In this document: positions 54,691-64,000 of the stretch, in pieces | Layout of the letters: the number at the start of each line of letters is the position of its first letter | How positions within the stretch are numbered: position 1 is the first letter of the stretch | Assembly: GCA_002633025.1 (NCBI GenBank) | Contig: NMRB01002536.1 | Coordinates: forward strand, 1-64,000 | Source of the DNA: Notospermus geniculatus | Taxonomy: Eukaryota > Nemertea > Pilidiophora > Heteronemertea > Lineidae | Direction of reading: 5' to 3' | Length of the DNA: 64,000 nt | Notes under the pieces: generated by a model | Seen by the model: only the letters and a program-made list of their open reading frames with translations | The model's database searches: none | Told to the model about the DNA's origin: nothing | Position numbers and translations under genes: made by a program

Positions 54691-57290
54691 TCACAGGACG
54701 GCCCATTTCAAGTCACTGTCCGGCTTCGACCTTGTACTTAGCACACCTTGTCTGCTGGATTTTGCACAAATTATGCCCCTTGGTAAATTTGAGAAATACT
54801 TCTCGTCAAGTGCCCTCTTTGAATCTTTTAACAGTTTGGATTCCCATATCAACTCTCGGACGACTCGACTTCGATGGCACTGGCGGTTGTCAACATCAGC
54901 GTCATCATCAGCAGACTCCTCGCTCGACATGTAGGCCACTGCGTCAGGAGATTTGAAAAGCGCACTCAACTTTACAACAAGTGGCTCAGCGAGATCTTCC
55001 TTCATCGCGTCAAGGGCTTTTCTCCGCCTGGCAGCTTTCTAAAAATACAAGAATTCCATTAATGACGTTTGAATAAGATTGGTGCTTTGTGCTTTAGTGG
55101 CCTGCAATGAACTCATGCAATTGCCGTTGTTCGTACTCGTAAAAGCATTTAAGGCGGGACCTGCATTTAAGGCTCACAATCCTGATATCCTGATAACACC
55201 TTTTTCATCATCAACTTTGTATTTTTGAGACTACCTTTCGACCTCTACTAGGTCTTCATCAGGTCTGATCCTGATATCTACATGTAGTTGAATCACAATT
55301 TGAAGTCGGTCTAAACAATGCGAGTCTGAGATAAAATCAACCTCCTGGAAAGAATAGAGGAGTATGATTGAAAACATTAAATACCTTGTTCAATCTCTCT
55401 CTGCGGCGTTGCTGCTTCCTTCGACTATCGCTGTTGAGGCTTCGCCGCTTCTCATCCTTCAGACTCCTATAGTAGGTAGTGGATGCAGCTGAAATAAATC
55501 AGAGTTGGTTGAGAATTGTTGCGAACGATGCTTGCAATTCAATTGTTGTTGGAGCCCGATGGCAACATTTTCCACCTAGAATTCCCCAACATAAAGTTAA
55601 CATACGCACGATGATACCACATTCCAGGCGGCACTCTGCAGAATGGATTACAGCTCAATAACAAATGTCACCTACTGCACAAATACATGTAATACAAAAA
55701 GTCGTCTTCCAAAATTTCGCAAATTTTCGACCCCAGCGGGGTTCTTTCTCGGGCCCTTTCTAGTAAGAAACTCCAGAAAAGACTGCCCAAATAAGTAACA
55801 TTGAATCGATGCAGTGTCTTACCGTTAATGACTTTCTTTGTCCATTTTCCACGAAATGCATTTGCTGTCTCAAATGCAATTCTATCTAACAAATCCTGGT
55901 TTACCCGGGCTTGAAGACTAAAATGAAAGGTAAATTTCCATTTTTAGCTAACATTCTGGAAAGGACAATCTTACTCTTGGATACATTAATCACATTCAAG
56001 CATATGATAAGAGAGCTAGCATATGTTGAGGATATTTTGTCTTTGGTTGTCATTGGTAGGCTATCATTTTGTTGGGGGCGGGGGGGGGGGGGCAGTCATG
56101 AAGTAATGCTACCTACCTTTTTGTTAGGTCGAATCCATTGAAATTCGTGTCCTCTTTCATCAAACACTTGTAAACTTGTTTTATTGCGTCCTGGACGTGA
56201 TGAAAAAATAAAGGACAATTATAGAGAAAACAGGGCTGAATAGACAAAGCTAAAGCATGTTTTGAGATATTTACACTCAAAGCCAGTTGGTTTTGTATTT
56301 CCATGTCTAACTCATTATTGACAGAGGTTGTTCGTAGAGCTTAATTTTCGCCTGTCAAGTGTGTCCCACAATTGGGATGAATGACCAATGTTTGGATAGA
56401 AGTCCAGCACATGAATGTCAATTAATGCGAGAAGTCGCCGCGTTAAACTATACAACACTAACGCAAACGCTATTTATGACGCATACATTGGCAGTGGGAT
56501 GATCTTTAACTTTCGTTTTGTACACTTTCCGATGATAGAAAAATGATCACATGCGCTTACCCTGCATTCCTTTGGGACGGAAGTCTTCACTTGCTCCTGT
56601 AGCTTTTTTATTGTGGAAGTTTTCTCGGCCAACTCATGCTTAAGTCTCTCGATTTCTTCATCACGAGAATGGGTGCTCCTACAAAATAAATAAATGAACG
56701 CGTTACCATGGTTATGTGGATTCCACTCAATTGACCGTTTTGATAATGGCAAGATTGTTCAAATGGTTCTTTTCAAGTTAATTGTAAAACAAATATCAGG
56801 CTAGTTTTTAATGTGAGAACCCTATGCGCCATTCTTGAAAAATACATTGACACATTGAAAATTGACACTTAACAGGCTGAAGGTTTCGCGCAGAAAGTCC
56901 AATGGTGCTAACGGCGCCAATCGGCAGTTTGTTTTTACGCATTTTCATTAACTAAACCGCCGATAGGCACAGAAACCATTATCAGACTTCCTGTGCGGTC
57001 AGCCCTGGACTTAGGGCAGTAAAAATGATTTTCAGCAAAAGGAAATAGGCCTACTATAGATATACGTATCACCAATCAACTCACCCTAAAGCTCCACGAT
57101 TCCTCCCTGGCCCATACCGCATATCGTCATTTGGATCTAACAGCTGGTTCAAGCTATGCACACGGCTCTTCCGCTTTTCCTGCGGGGTTGAATGATGAGG
57201 TCTACTATGCAGCCAAGTGGGGTCGTCCTCATTGGAAAATGTTGACTCGCCTGATATGCTGTTTAATCGCAGTTGGAATGAATCGTTCAT
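54691..57290 (-). CDS. Six-exon gene for an uncharacterised 314-aa basic/coiled-coil protein
   Basis: Exons in order on the minus strand are 57290-57085, 56678-56561, 56190-56117, 55917-55823, 55488-55385 and 55038-54691. All five joins use GT/AG and keep phase (2, 0, 2, 1, 0), giving 945 nt. Exon one starts MNDSFQLRLNS. Exon two is a coiled coil (DEEIERLKHELAEK). Exons three and four read DAIKQVYKCLMKED to QDLLDRIAFETANAFRGKWT. Exon five is very basic (YYRSLKDEKRRSLNS, RRKQQRRRERLNK). Exon six starts ARRRKALDAMK, has an acidic run (SSEESADDDADVD) and ends DLKWAVL. I do not recognise a named domain. It lies downstream of, and on the same strand as, the CACTA-type transposase at 58212-62297, so it may be that element's second protein or a host gene. 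The exon structure is well supported; the function is not. Confidence 0.7.
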
Positions 57291-57828
57291 GTTGAAGTAT
57301 TTGAATGGAGGTTTCTTGCATGCAGTTATGGTGTTTTTGTGTCGGAGTCCTTATTTATAATGCATCCTGTTTGTTTATTTAGGGAGTGGGCAATCAAAAT
57401 GAAATCATTCGATTTGGCAAGGTTTTACCAATGTGTCAAAGGAACAAGCAACACGCTAATAAAATCCACCTACGACTTTGACTAACTGCTACATCAACAT
57501 CCATTCCTGGATGAATGATTTAAAGTGAAAGAGGATTATATTCCTTTACACTCTGGCTGGCTATAATAACATTATCGCCTGTTTCCATACTTAATATCTG
57601 CCTGATAGTGATTAGATTTATTCACGGATTAGGCGCAATGCATTGTCTGAGAAACTCAGTGGCAACGGTTTGGAGGGAATAGGAGAACAACATAATGGCT
57701 GTGTTAATGTTTATTTTGACATTTCAATAATGTTATCTATTCCACAAAATTTAAGTACATGTAAAACCAACAGCATTCAAACATCTCACCCTTTGTCGAC
57801 CAGCAGCTTAGGCCTATGTGGCCAAGAT
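57291..57828. other. Upstream region of the 314-aa gene
   Basis: No defined promoter motif recognised. It lies between the two minus-strand genes. Confidence 0.4.
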
Positions 57829-58051
57829 GACAAAATATAACAAGCATGTGAATGGTACCACTTCGATCCACATTCACGTCCCACACGTTTTCCATAACTC
57901 ACAAAAAGGACGCCAGTTAGCCAAACACTTCAATTTATTCAATCACACCCTAGACTACGTAGAAATAACTGTGATTGATCACCTCCCTCATACTCTCACA
58001 CCCAAAAATACTACAGAAAGAAAGTTTATGTGGATAATAATAATCCTTTAA
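57829..58051 (+). pseudogene. Possible GIY-YIG / retroelement C-terminal remnant
   Basis: The plus strand reads KGRQLAKHFNLFNHTLDYVE, then VIDHLPHTLTP, then TERKFMWI. The spacing HFN...H..(D)...V..ID.LP...TP....R...WI resembles the end of the GIY-YIG region attached to some retroelement reverse transcriptases. Catalytic Tyr residues are not present in what remains. Weak assignment; nothing else in the fragment is diagnostic. Confidence 0.3.
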
Positions 58052-58211
58052 ACTAAACACCACGGATCATGAAACCCACCATCAGACATTCCCAGTCTCT
58101 CCAGAAATTTACTAAAGTGACTCTCTCTCTCTTGTGGTGGCATTCTGGAGCCAACACTGTATGGCCACATTCAGAACAGTGCACTGATCAGTATATTACA
58201 ATAATGTTAGG

Positions 58212-61200
58212 CTATTGCATCCATTTTCTGTCTACTGGCATTGCAACTGAAACTTCTTCTCCAGCAGAATCCTTGTTCAAGCTTACGAATTTGCAGTTAA
58301 TTCTTTGGACGGGTAAAAAAGAGGAGAAAGTCATTTCTTCATACCGTCTCCGGTAAACAACAGTTGCAGGGCTAAGGTAACCAAGGTCTGAGTGAAACGG
58401 TTTGTTCCATGAGACTACAGCTAAAATATGGTTTCGTGTAATATTGTCTATGACTGAATGCTCTATGTAGCGTCTGACAGTGCCTGCACGATAAGACAAG
58501 TTGGGCGATGTCATCTCACCACAAGCATCGAACCATGATGCCACAATTTTACCTGATAACTGTCGGCGTGTGTCATCAATTGAAGCGTAAACTACACCAT
58601 CTATATCAACAGCTTTAAACTGCCGCACGACACTATGAAGGCAAGTAGATGGGGAAAACTTTTCCCCATAGAGAACAGAATATAGCTGCCGTAAACACTC
58701 CAAAACATCACTGTCGAGGTGAGCCAATTTACCTTTCCCAACAACTTGAACAGAATAGAGGTCACTCCAGAACTGTTGGCATTGAGCGATTGGAAATGAT
58801 GCCATCATAGCCGACCACAAAATACAAATATCTGGAGTATTATTGATGGTGATCTTTGTGTCAGTCCACTTTTGTACTTCTTTCTCATATTTTGCGAGAA
58901 GTTCTGGTCCTTTTGTCGACTTCACTATGCCAACTTCCTCCTCTAGAGCCATTCTACGCATCAGTTGCTTCTCGATACTTTTACCATTGTAGGGAAATTA
59001 CCTAAAAAGCCATTGTACCTCTCAAAAGCGAAAAGCCAGAAAGAGTAAACTGGTCCGAAATTCTCAACACACTCAGATATGTGGCAAGCGAAATGCATGT
59101 TTGGTGTGACTTTCTTGCGACCGTAAATTGAGGCATAGTCCTTCGCAAACTTAACAAACAATCCATCTGCAAGCATTGCCTGTCGTCTGGTAATAACTGG
59201 CCTGGTTATTAACTTACATGCTTTCACAAAAGTTTGCCAATTAACCAATTTCTCTTTGCAAATCACACCATTCAAAACCAACAACGAGTAAGTGACTGTC
59301 CAATTTTTCCATTCATCTGCTTTTATCTTTGTCCTATTCGACATTTTAACGGGTATCCTCCCCAAGTCACTGGCGGCGGCAACGCTGGTGATTTTCTTGT
59401 CGATATCTGATATTTTGGCATCAGTAAGTGTTCCGTCCTCAACCCAGTTCTTCCATACGGTTTTGGCGACGCCCTCAAACAAACAGTGCATCGGATCGAT
59501 TGCTGTCATCACAATGCTGTCAAAATACTCTAGCCTCATCAATGATGTGTACCTAAAAAATATGATATAAACACGTTTTATTGCCTTAAACTCTCCTGAT
59601 TCGATTACTACCATTCGACTATGGCTGCTTTGATGAGAAATACAGTTTATAAAGACCCATTCATTTAGCACAACATGACGACAGTACTGAAGAATTGTGA
59701 ACGCTGACATGGCTGACACATGGAATAAGACTAGAAATTTCATTGTATCTCGAGTGGAATGTATTAGTTAAAATCACTTCTGAATGCAGATAGAGTGAAA
59801 CAGAATGATCAATCATTGGCCTGGCCTTTCCGGTGGTTTTTAGCGAAATGCTACACTAAATAAAGTGTCAGTAGCTAAGCATGACCTGGCTAAAAAGTCT
59901 CAAAGGAAAACTGATAGAAAAAACCTGTGTCTTAAAATTTCAATTTAAAATTGAGAATCTGTGTGGCCCACTGTTTCTGTGAACTTGTTAAACTCGGACC
60001 CGGACTTCATCAGATTAAAGTTCTCATCTGGGCTAGCCTATATTCAATTCATCATATGCACCTAAGAAAAAGTGTTCTTCAGGAAATTTGAAAAGTACTT
60101 GTATTTTCGTATTTGATCGAAAACCAAGTCCAAAAAACACTCTCTGTGTAGCTATGGTTACCTATACCCACGTATAAGGGACGTGTAGGGATTTTTGAGC
60201 TTCAATAATTTTGGACAACAGACCCACTGCCTATTAGCTTTTCTAAGTCGTTGTGAAAGAACACGGGGCTAACTCTAGTAACAGCAGAAGAGAGGTGACG
60301 AAGATTATTATCTGTGAACAAAATAAATAGACCATCCATGTGTGATTTTGTATTTAAACCATGGAAGTATCTTTACAATATCTCCATATTTAAACTTACC
60401 GATAGCCAAGTATTCTGATTCCAATCGCTTTCTCTCAGTCTTGTTTTTCGCGTTCTTTATCCTTGCTACTGCTGCTTTATGGGCAGCATAGGTTCTTTTT
60501 GGCCAAAGCTGCTTGTCGAAACCAGCATAATCCTTGTTACCAACTTGGCCTTCAAATCGGTGCTTGCACTTTGTACAGCCGTAAATAGCAGAGTGGCCAA
60601 GAAATCCGGACAGTTTTCGTGTGGCGGGCGAATCTGCTGACGTACAAACAAGAGCTGCTTTGATGACTGTTCCTTCAGGACATTTCTCTGTTTTAACTTC
60701 TACACCAGGACTCCATAACTCTATCAGCTGGTCGATGATGGGATCGAGATAGGTCGAAATGTCTTTTGGCTCATGGTCAAAATCCGGAATGATCGAAACC
60801 ACTATCACATTTTCCCGTTTGTGACGGATCGATCGGGGCAAGTTCAAGTTCGCTAAATATATTATTCCGATTGAATTTTTCCGGTCCTTAAAGGGTTGAA
60901 ACCAATCGATGTTGAGGATAAGCCCATAAGAATGTTCCTTTTGTAAGAAGTTTTTGTTGTTGGGGCCTGGGTAATTTTCAAGCCGTTTCCATGCAGTCCC
61001 ATCATAAATGTCCGTGAAAGCATCGTTTAAAGGACATTTCTCTGTTTTAACTTCTACACCAGGACTCCATAAATTTATCAGCTGGTCGATGATGGGATCG
61101 AGATAGGTCGAAATGTCTTTTGGCTCATGGTCAAAATCCGGAATGATCGAAACCACTATCACATTTTCCCGTTTGTGACGGATCGATCGGGGCAAGTTCA

Positions 61201-62297
61201 AGTTCGCTAAATATATTATTCCGATTGAATTTTTCCAGTCCTTAAAGGGTTGAAACCAATCGATGTTGAGGATAAGTCCATAAGAATGTTCCTTTTGTAA
61301 GAAGTTTTTGTTGTTGGGGCCTGGGTAATTTTCAAGCCGTTTCCATGCAGTCCCATCATAAATGTCCGTGAAAGCATCATTTACGGTTGTTCTGTATCGC
61401 CATTTGTTACATAAGTCCTCGTAGCCCTGTCGCCGAAGTTGTGATCCTATTTTGCGTGCAATATTGCACACAAAGTATGAATATTTCGGAACAAACTTCT
61501 TTCTGCCGCATTTCAAAACCTCCACTGACACAAGTTCAGTGCCACACTTCCTCACAAATCGTCCGTTATGTGTTTCTTCATTGACACATGTCCTGGCGTA
61601 TAGCATCCCGTTTTTCCGATAGAGAATGTCATCAAGCTTGTACAGTTTGTGGCACTTTGAACAGGGAACAAAGAAGTCTTCAGTATCTACGTCCAGGTTA
61701 ATTCTGAAGAGGCGATACAGTCCATACATCGAAGTGGGGAAGAGCTTGTCGTAGTGAGCAAGCAGTGGGTTCATAGCCTCATGCCCTATCTTCTGGATCC
61801 TCAATTCCTTCTCAAAGTCACTGTCAGAGATGAAGCAAAGCATTTTCCACATCAACATACCAGCATAATTCCTGAGACGACCTCTGTCAATCCCTTGATA
61901 GTTGTGATGGGCTCGGATATGGTCACTTGTGGCTGAACTTTTGGTGTTTCCTCATAAATGGAGGACAGGTCGTCATCAGACAGATGCTGTGCCCACTGTA
62001 AAAGAATTACAGATACATGTACCAGACTAGTCTACCTTATTCGTTCATTCATTTCAAAATATACAGTTGACAATCGTACATATGCGTTTGATATTTCTCC
62101 AAAAAGCGTTAGGGTAGGCCGTTTATCTTCTTTGATATTAGTATATGGGTCTCTTCAAACTGCATTTATACAATGTATTTGTCCTTATAATGATGTACAT
62201 AAAAGCTGAAAATTTACATCTAGGCTACTCACGTCACATTCGCCATTCGCCTGAAGTCTTGCTTCATTAGCGTCAAAGTCATACACATCTGCAGGCC
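58212..62297 (-). pseudogene. EnSpm/CACTA-type (Tnp2-like) transposase, two frameshifts
   Basis: Minus-strand exons are 62297-62233 (ADVYDFDANEARLQANGEC), 61995-60400 and 59552-58212; more 5' exons may lie above 62297. Exon two carries a Cys pair (VPCSKCHKLYKLDD), then the Tnp2 core: DGTAWKRLENYPG, GLILNIDWFQPFK, GIIYLANLNLPRSIRHKREN, SGFLGHSAIYGCTKCKHRFE. Exon three has YFDSIVMTAIDPMHCLFEGV and FAFERYNGFLGNFP. These match plant Tnp2 and animal EnSpm transposases, which cut and paste CACTA elements. A frame change near 61855 separates VVSGIML from MWKMLCFISDS. A second near 58992 separates GFLGNFP from YNGKSIEKQLMRRM. A 118-codon segment is duplicated in frame. CACTA terminal repeats were not located. 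Inactive as it stands unless the frame breaks are sequencing errors. Confidence 0.8.
60677..61384 (-). repeat. In-frame 354-bp tandem duplication inside the CACTA transposase
   Basis: 61384-61031 and 61030-60677 encode the same 118 residues (NDAFTDIYDGTAWK to SPGVEVKTEKCP) with only a few replacements (Trp/Arg, Asn/Glu, and Val/Leu at the first residue). Length is exactly divisible by three, so the frame survives. The Tnp2 core motif LNIDWFQPFK is therefore present twice. Confidence 0.9.
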
Positions 62298-62875
62298 CTG
62301 CAAGATGAAAAGATTAACAATTATCTATTAGATAGTAATTGTCACTGACGACCTAATGACAGTGGAATTAATGGTATCATAACCTATACGACCGGAGGCG
62401 TGTTGAGGGAGGGGGATGTAGGCTCATAACAAGACTTACAATTGTGATAACATATATACAAACATGTTATTATTTTATCCAAGCAGTGACAACTTCTCCT
62501 ATCACACCAGAGGCCAAATTAGACCCAACTTCCCACGGAAATTGAAGGCGTGGGGAAATTGTGGGGAAAAGAAATAATGCACATTATCCAATATCTGTGT
62601 GGGCATAATGTTTGATGTTGCAGAACCGGAGAGCCAAGAACTACAAGATGTCCTATTCGTCCTGATAGAGGAAAATTTTGTCCATTGTTGTGCGAAAGCA
62701 TGTCGCTAAATCTGCCTGGGCATTTTTTTGTCTTAGTATATGGAACGGATTAGTGTAAAACTACGCACCCTGATAGGTCTTAATAATCTGCTAATTCGGA
62801 GGAATGCTTTGTAAAGTGCTTCATGCATCTCAATTTTTGAACTTTGAGGTTATAAATAACTACTAAGGCCCATAT
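62298..62875. other. Non-coding, upstream of the CACTA transposase
   Basis: Further 5' exons may be hidden here, but none can be supported. Confidence 0.35.
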
Positions 62876-63105
62876 TTTCAAAGCCGTTTTATCCGAAACC
62901 TGTTTTGACAAAAATCTGTTCTATCATAAAAAGCATTTTAAATTCATATTTTAAAAAGTGCTTTAAGATAAAACGTTTGTTCTTAGTGAAACATTGTTTC
63001 AGCCAGCGTTTTAAATGTTAAAACGTGTTTTGCAGCAGTGCCAAGGCCTGTAAGTGCTAGAATAAAATGCATTTTAGCGTTAAAGCTGTTTGCAAATATG
63101 GGCCT
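62876..63105. repeat. 230-bp MITE with AGGCCCATATTT ends
   Basis: The ends AGGCCCATATTTTCAAAGCC and GCTGTTTGCAAATATGGGCCT are near-complements. The interior has multiple AAAACG/CGTTTT and GCATTTTA/TAAAATGC pairs. Confidence 0.75.
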
Positions 63106-63324
63106 GGTGTAACCTCTGCGAGTGTTCCCCATCTATGAGTGTTCCACTCCTGACTTGACAATAGGGGACAGACAGAGAAACATGTCGATCTGTCTGGCAG
63201 CGTGTCCCAAACAATAAGGGGGACACACTGACCCACAGAAACACTGGCAGATATAACACCTGAGGCTGTCGATGTGACTAAAAGAAGCCAACAGGAAGTT
63301 AGACATGCCCCTACCTTGCTCTAG

Positions 63325-63545
63325 CTAAAACACTTTTTATGGGAGATTTAAAATACGTTTTAGTATTAAAACCCTTTGGGAAATGTGAAAGAAAAATCCC
63401 TTTGGGAAATGTGAAAGAAAAAATGTGTTTTTGTCGGAGCGTTCTAAAACTAAAACAAGTTCTAGAATACGATTTTTCCTAAAAACATTGTTTCATCTTT
63501 TTTAAATGTATTTTAGTGTTAAAACAGCTTTGAAAATGTGGGCCT
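63325..63545. repeat. Second, left-truncated member of the same MITE family
   Basis: The right end AACAGCTTTGAAAATGTGGGCCT matches the previous element's terminus. The left terminus is not seen. A 23-bp phrase containing TCCCTTTGGGAAATGTGAAA is duplicated at about 63371-63420. Confidence 0.65.
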
Positions 63546-63686
63546 AAGTATCTAGTCCTGAACGGACTGCAAAGTTTTCAGTCACATGCTCAAGGATTCA
63601 TTCACGCCAGTATGGAGGTATTATTAAGAATATTTAGTAATCGCTAAATGACACCAGTGATTCTATTCATGTAATTCTGGGTTACT

Positions 63687-64000
63687 NNNNNNNNNNNNNN
63701 NNNNNNNNNNNNNNNNNNNNNNNNNNNNNNNNNNNNNNNNNNNNNNNNNNNNNNNNNNNNNNNNNNNNNNNNNNNNNNNNNNNNNNNNNNNNNNNNNNNN
63801 NNNNNNNNNNNNNNNNNNNNNNNNNNNNNNNNNNNNNNNNNNNNNNNNNNNNNNNNNNNNNNNNNNNNNNNNNNNNNNNNNNNNNNNNNNNNNNNNNNNN
63901 NNNNNNNNNNNNNNNNNNNNNNNNNNNNNNNNNNNNNNNNNNNNNNNNNNNNNNNNNNNNNNNNNNNNNNNNNNNNNNNNNNNNNNNNNNNNNNNNNNNN
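63687..64000. other. Assembly gap
   Basis: Run of N to the end of the window. Confidence 0.98.

Overview
The window looks like nuclear DNA of a marine invertebrate animal, most likely an invertebrate deuterostome (echinoderm, hemichordate or cephalochordate). The basis is spliced rhodopsin-class GPCR genes, animal-type Harbinger, pogo/Tigger and EnSpm/CACTA transposons, a tRNA-derived SINE, very many short palindromic MITEs, and a strong excess of the words TAGGCCTA, TACATGTA and ACCGGTA. The species cannot be fixed from sequence alone. All coordinates, splice sites and reading frames were read by eye.

Layout. 0-20 kb is nearly gene-free: foldback elements, decayed Harbinger transposase pieces on the minus strand (5.3-6.3 and 8.6-9.2 kb), a possible SANT/MADF-type fragment (2.9-3.3 kb), and three large direct duplications. 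Each duplication joint carries a single N, which suggests unmerged haplotype contigs. 20.5-23 kb holds two inverted 14-bp minisatellites and a frame-broken OB-fold-like gene. 25.4-31.2 kb is a three-exon class A GPCR whose 4.6-kb second intron carries a MULE-like element with an 11-bp target duplication and tandem repeats rich in TCAAGGTCA-type motifs. 33-38.4 kb is a nested transposon locus: a Harbinger transposase split by a MITE, a companion BESS-like gene, a truncated pogo-like transposase itself split by another MITE, and the Harbinger C-terminal exon. 40.3-43.6 kb is a MITE cluster around an intronless GPCR (41604-42587).

44-54 kb contains a pogo/Tigger element with an intact 414-codon transposase and a non-autonomous relative 7 kb away. 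It also holds a SINE, an integrase remnant and a cysteine-rich repeat-protein tail. 54.7-62.3 kb, minus strand, holds a phase-consistent six-exon gene of unknown function (314 aa) followed upstream by an EnSpm/CACTA (Tnp2-type) transposase with two frameshifts and an in-frame 354-bp duplication. The window ends in an assembly gap.

Only the two GPCRs, the Tigger transposase and the 314-aa gene look intact. The main story is mobile DNA inserted into mobile DNA. The most useful leads are the 314-aa gene as a possible CACTA partner, the exact insertion footprints, and the assembly duplications.
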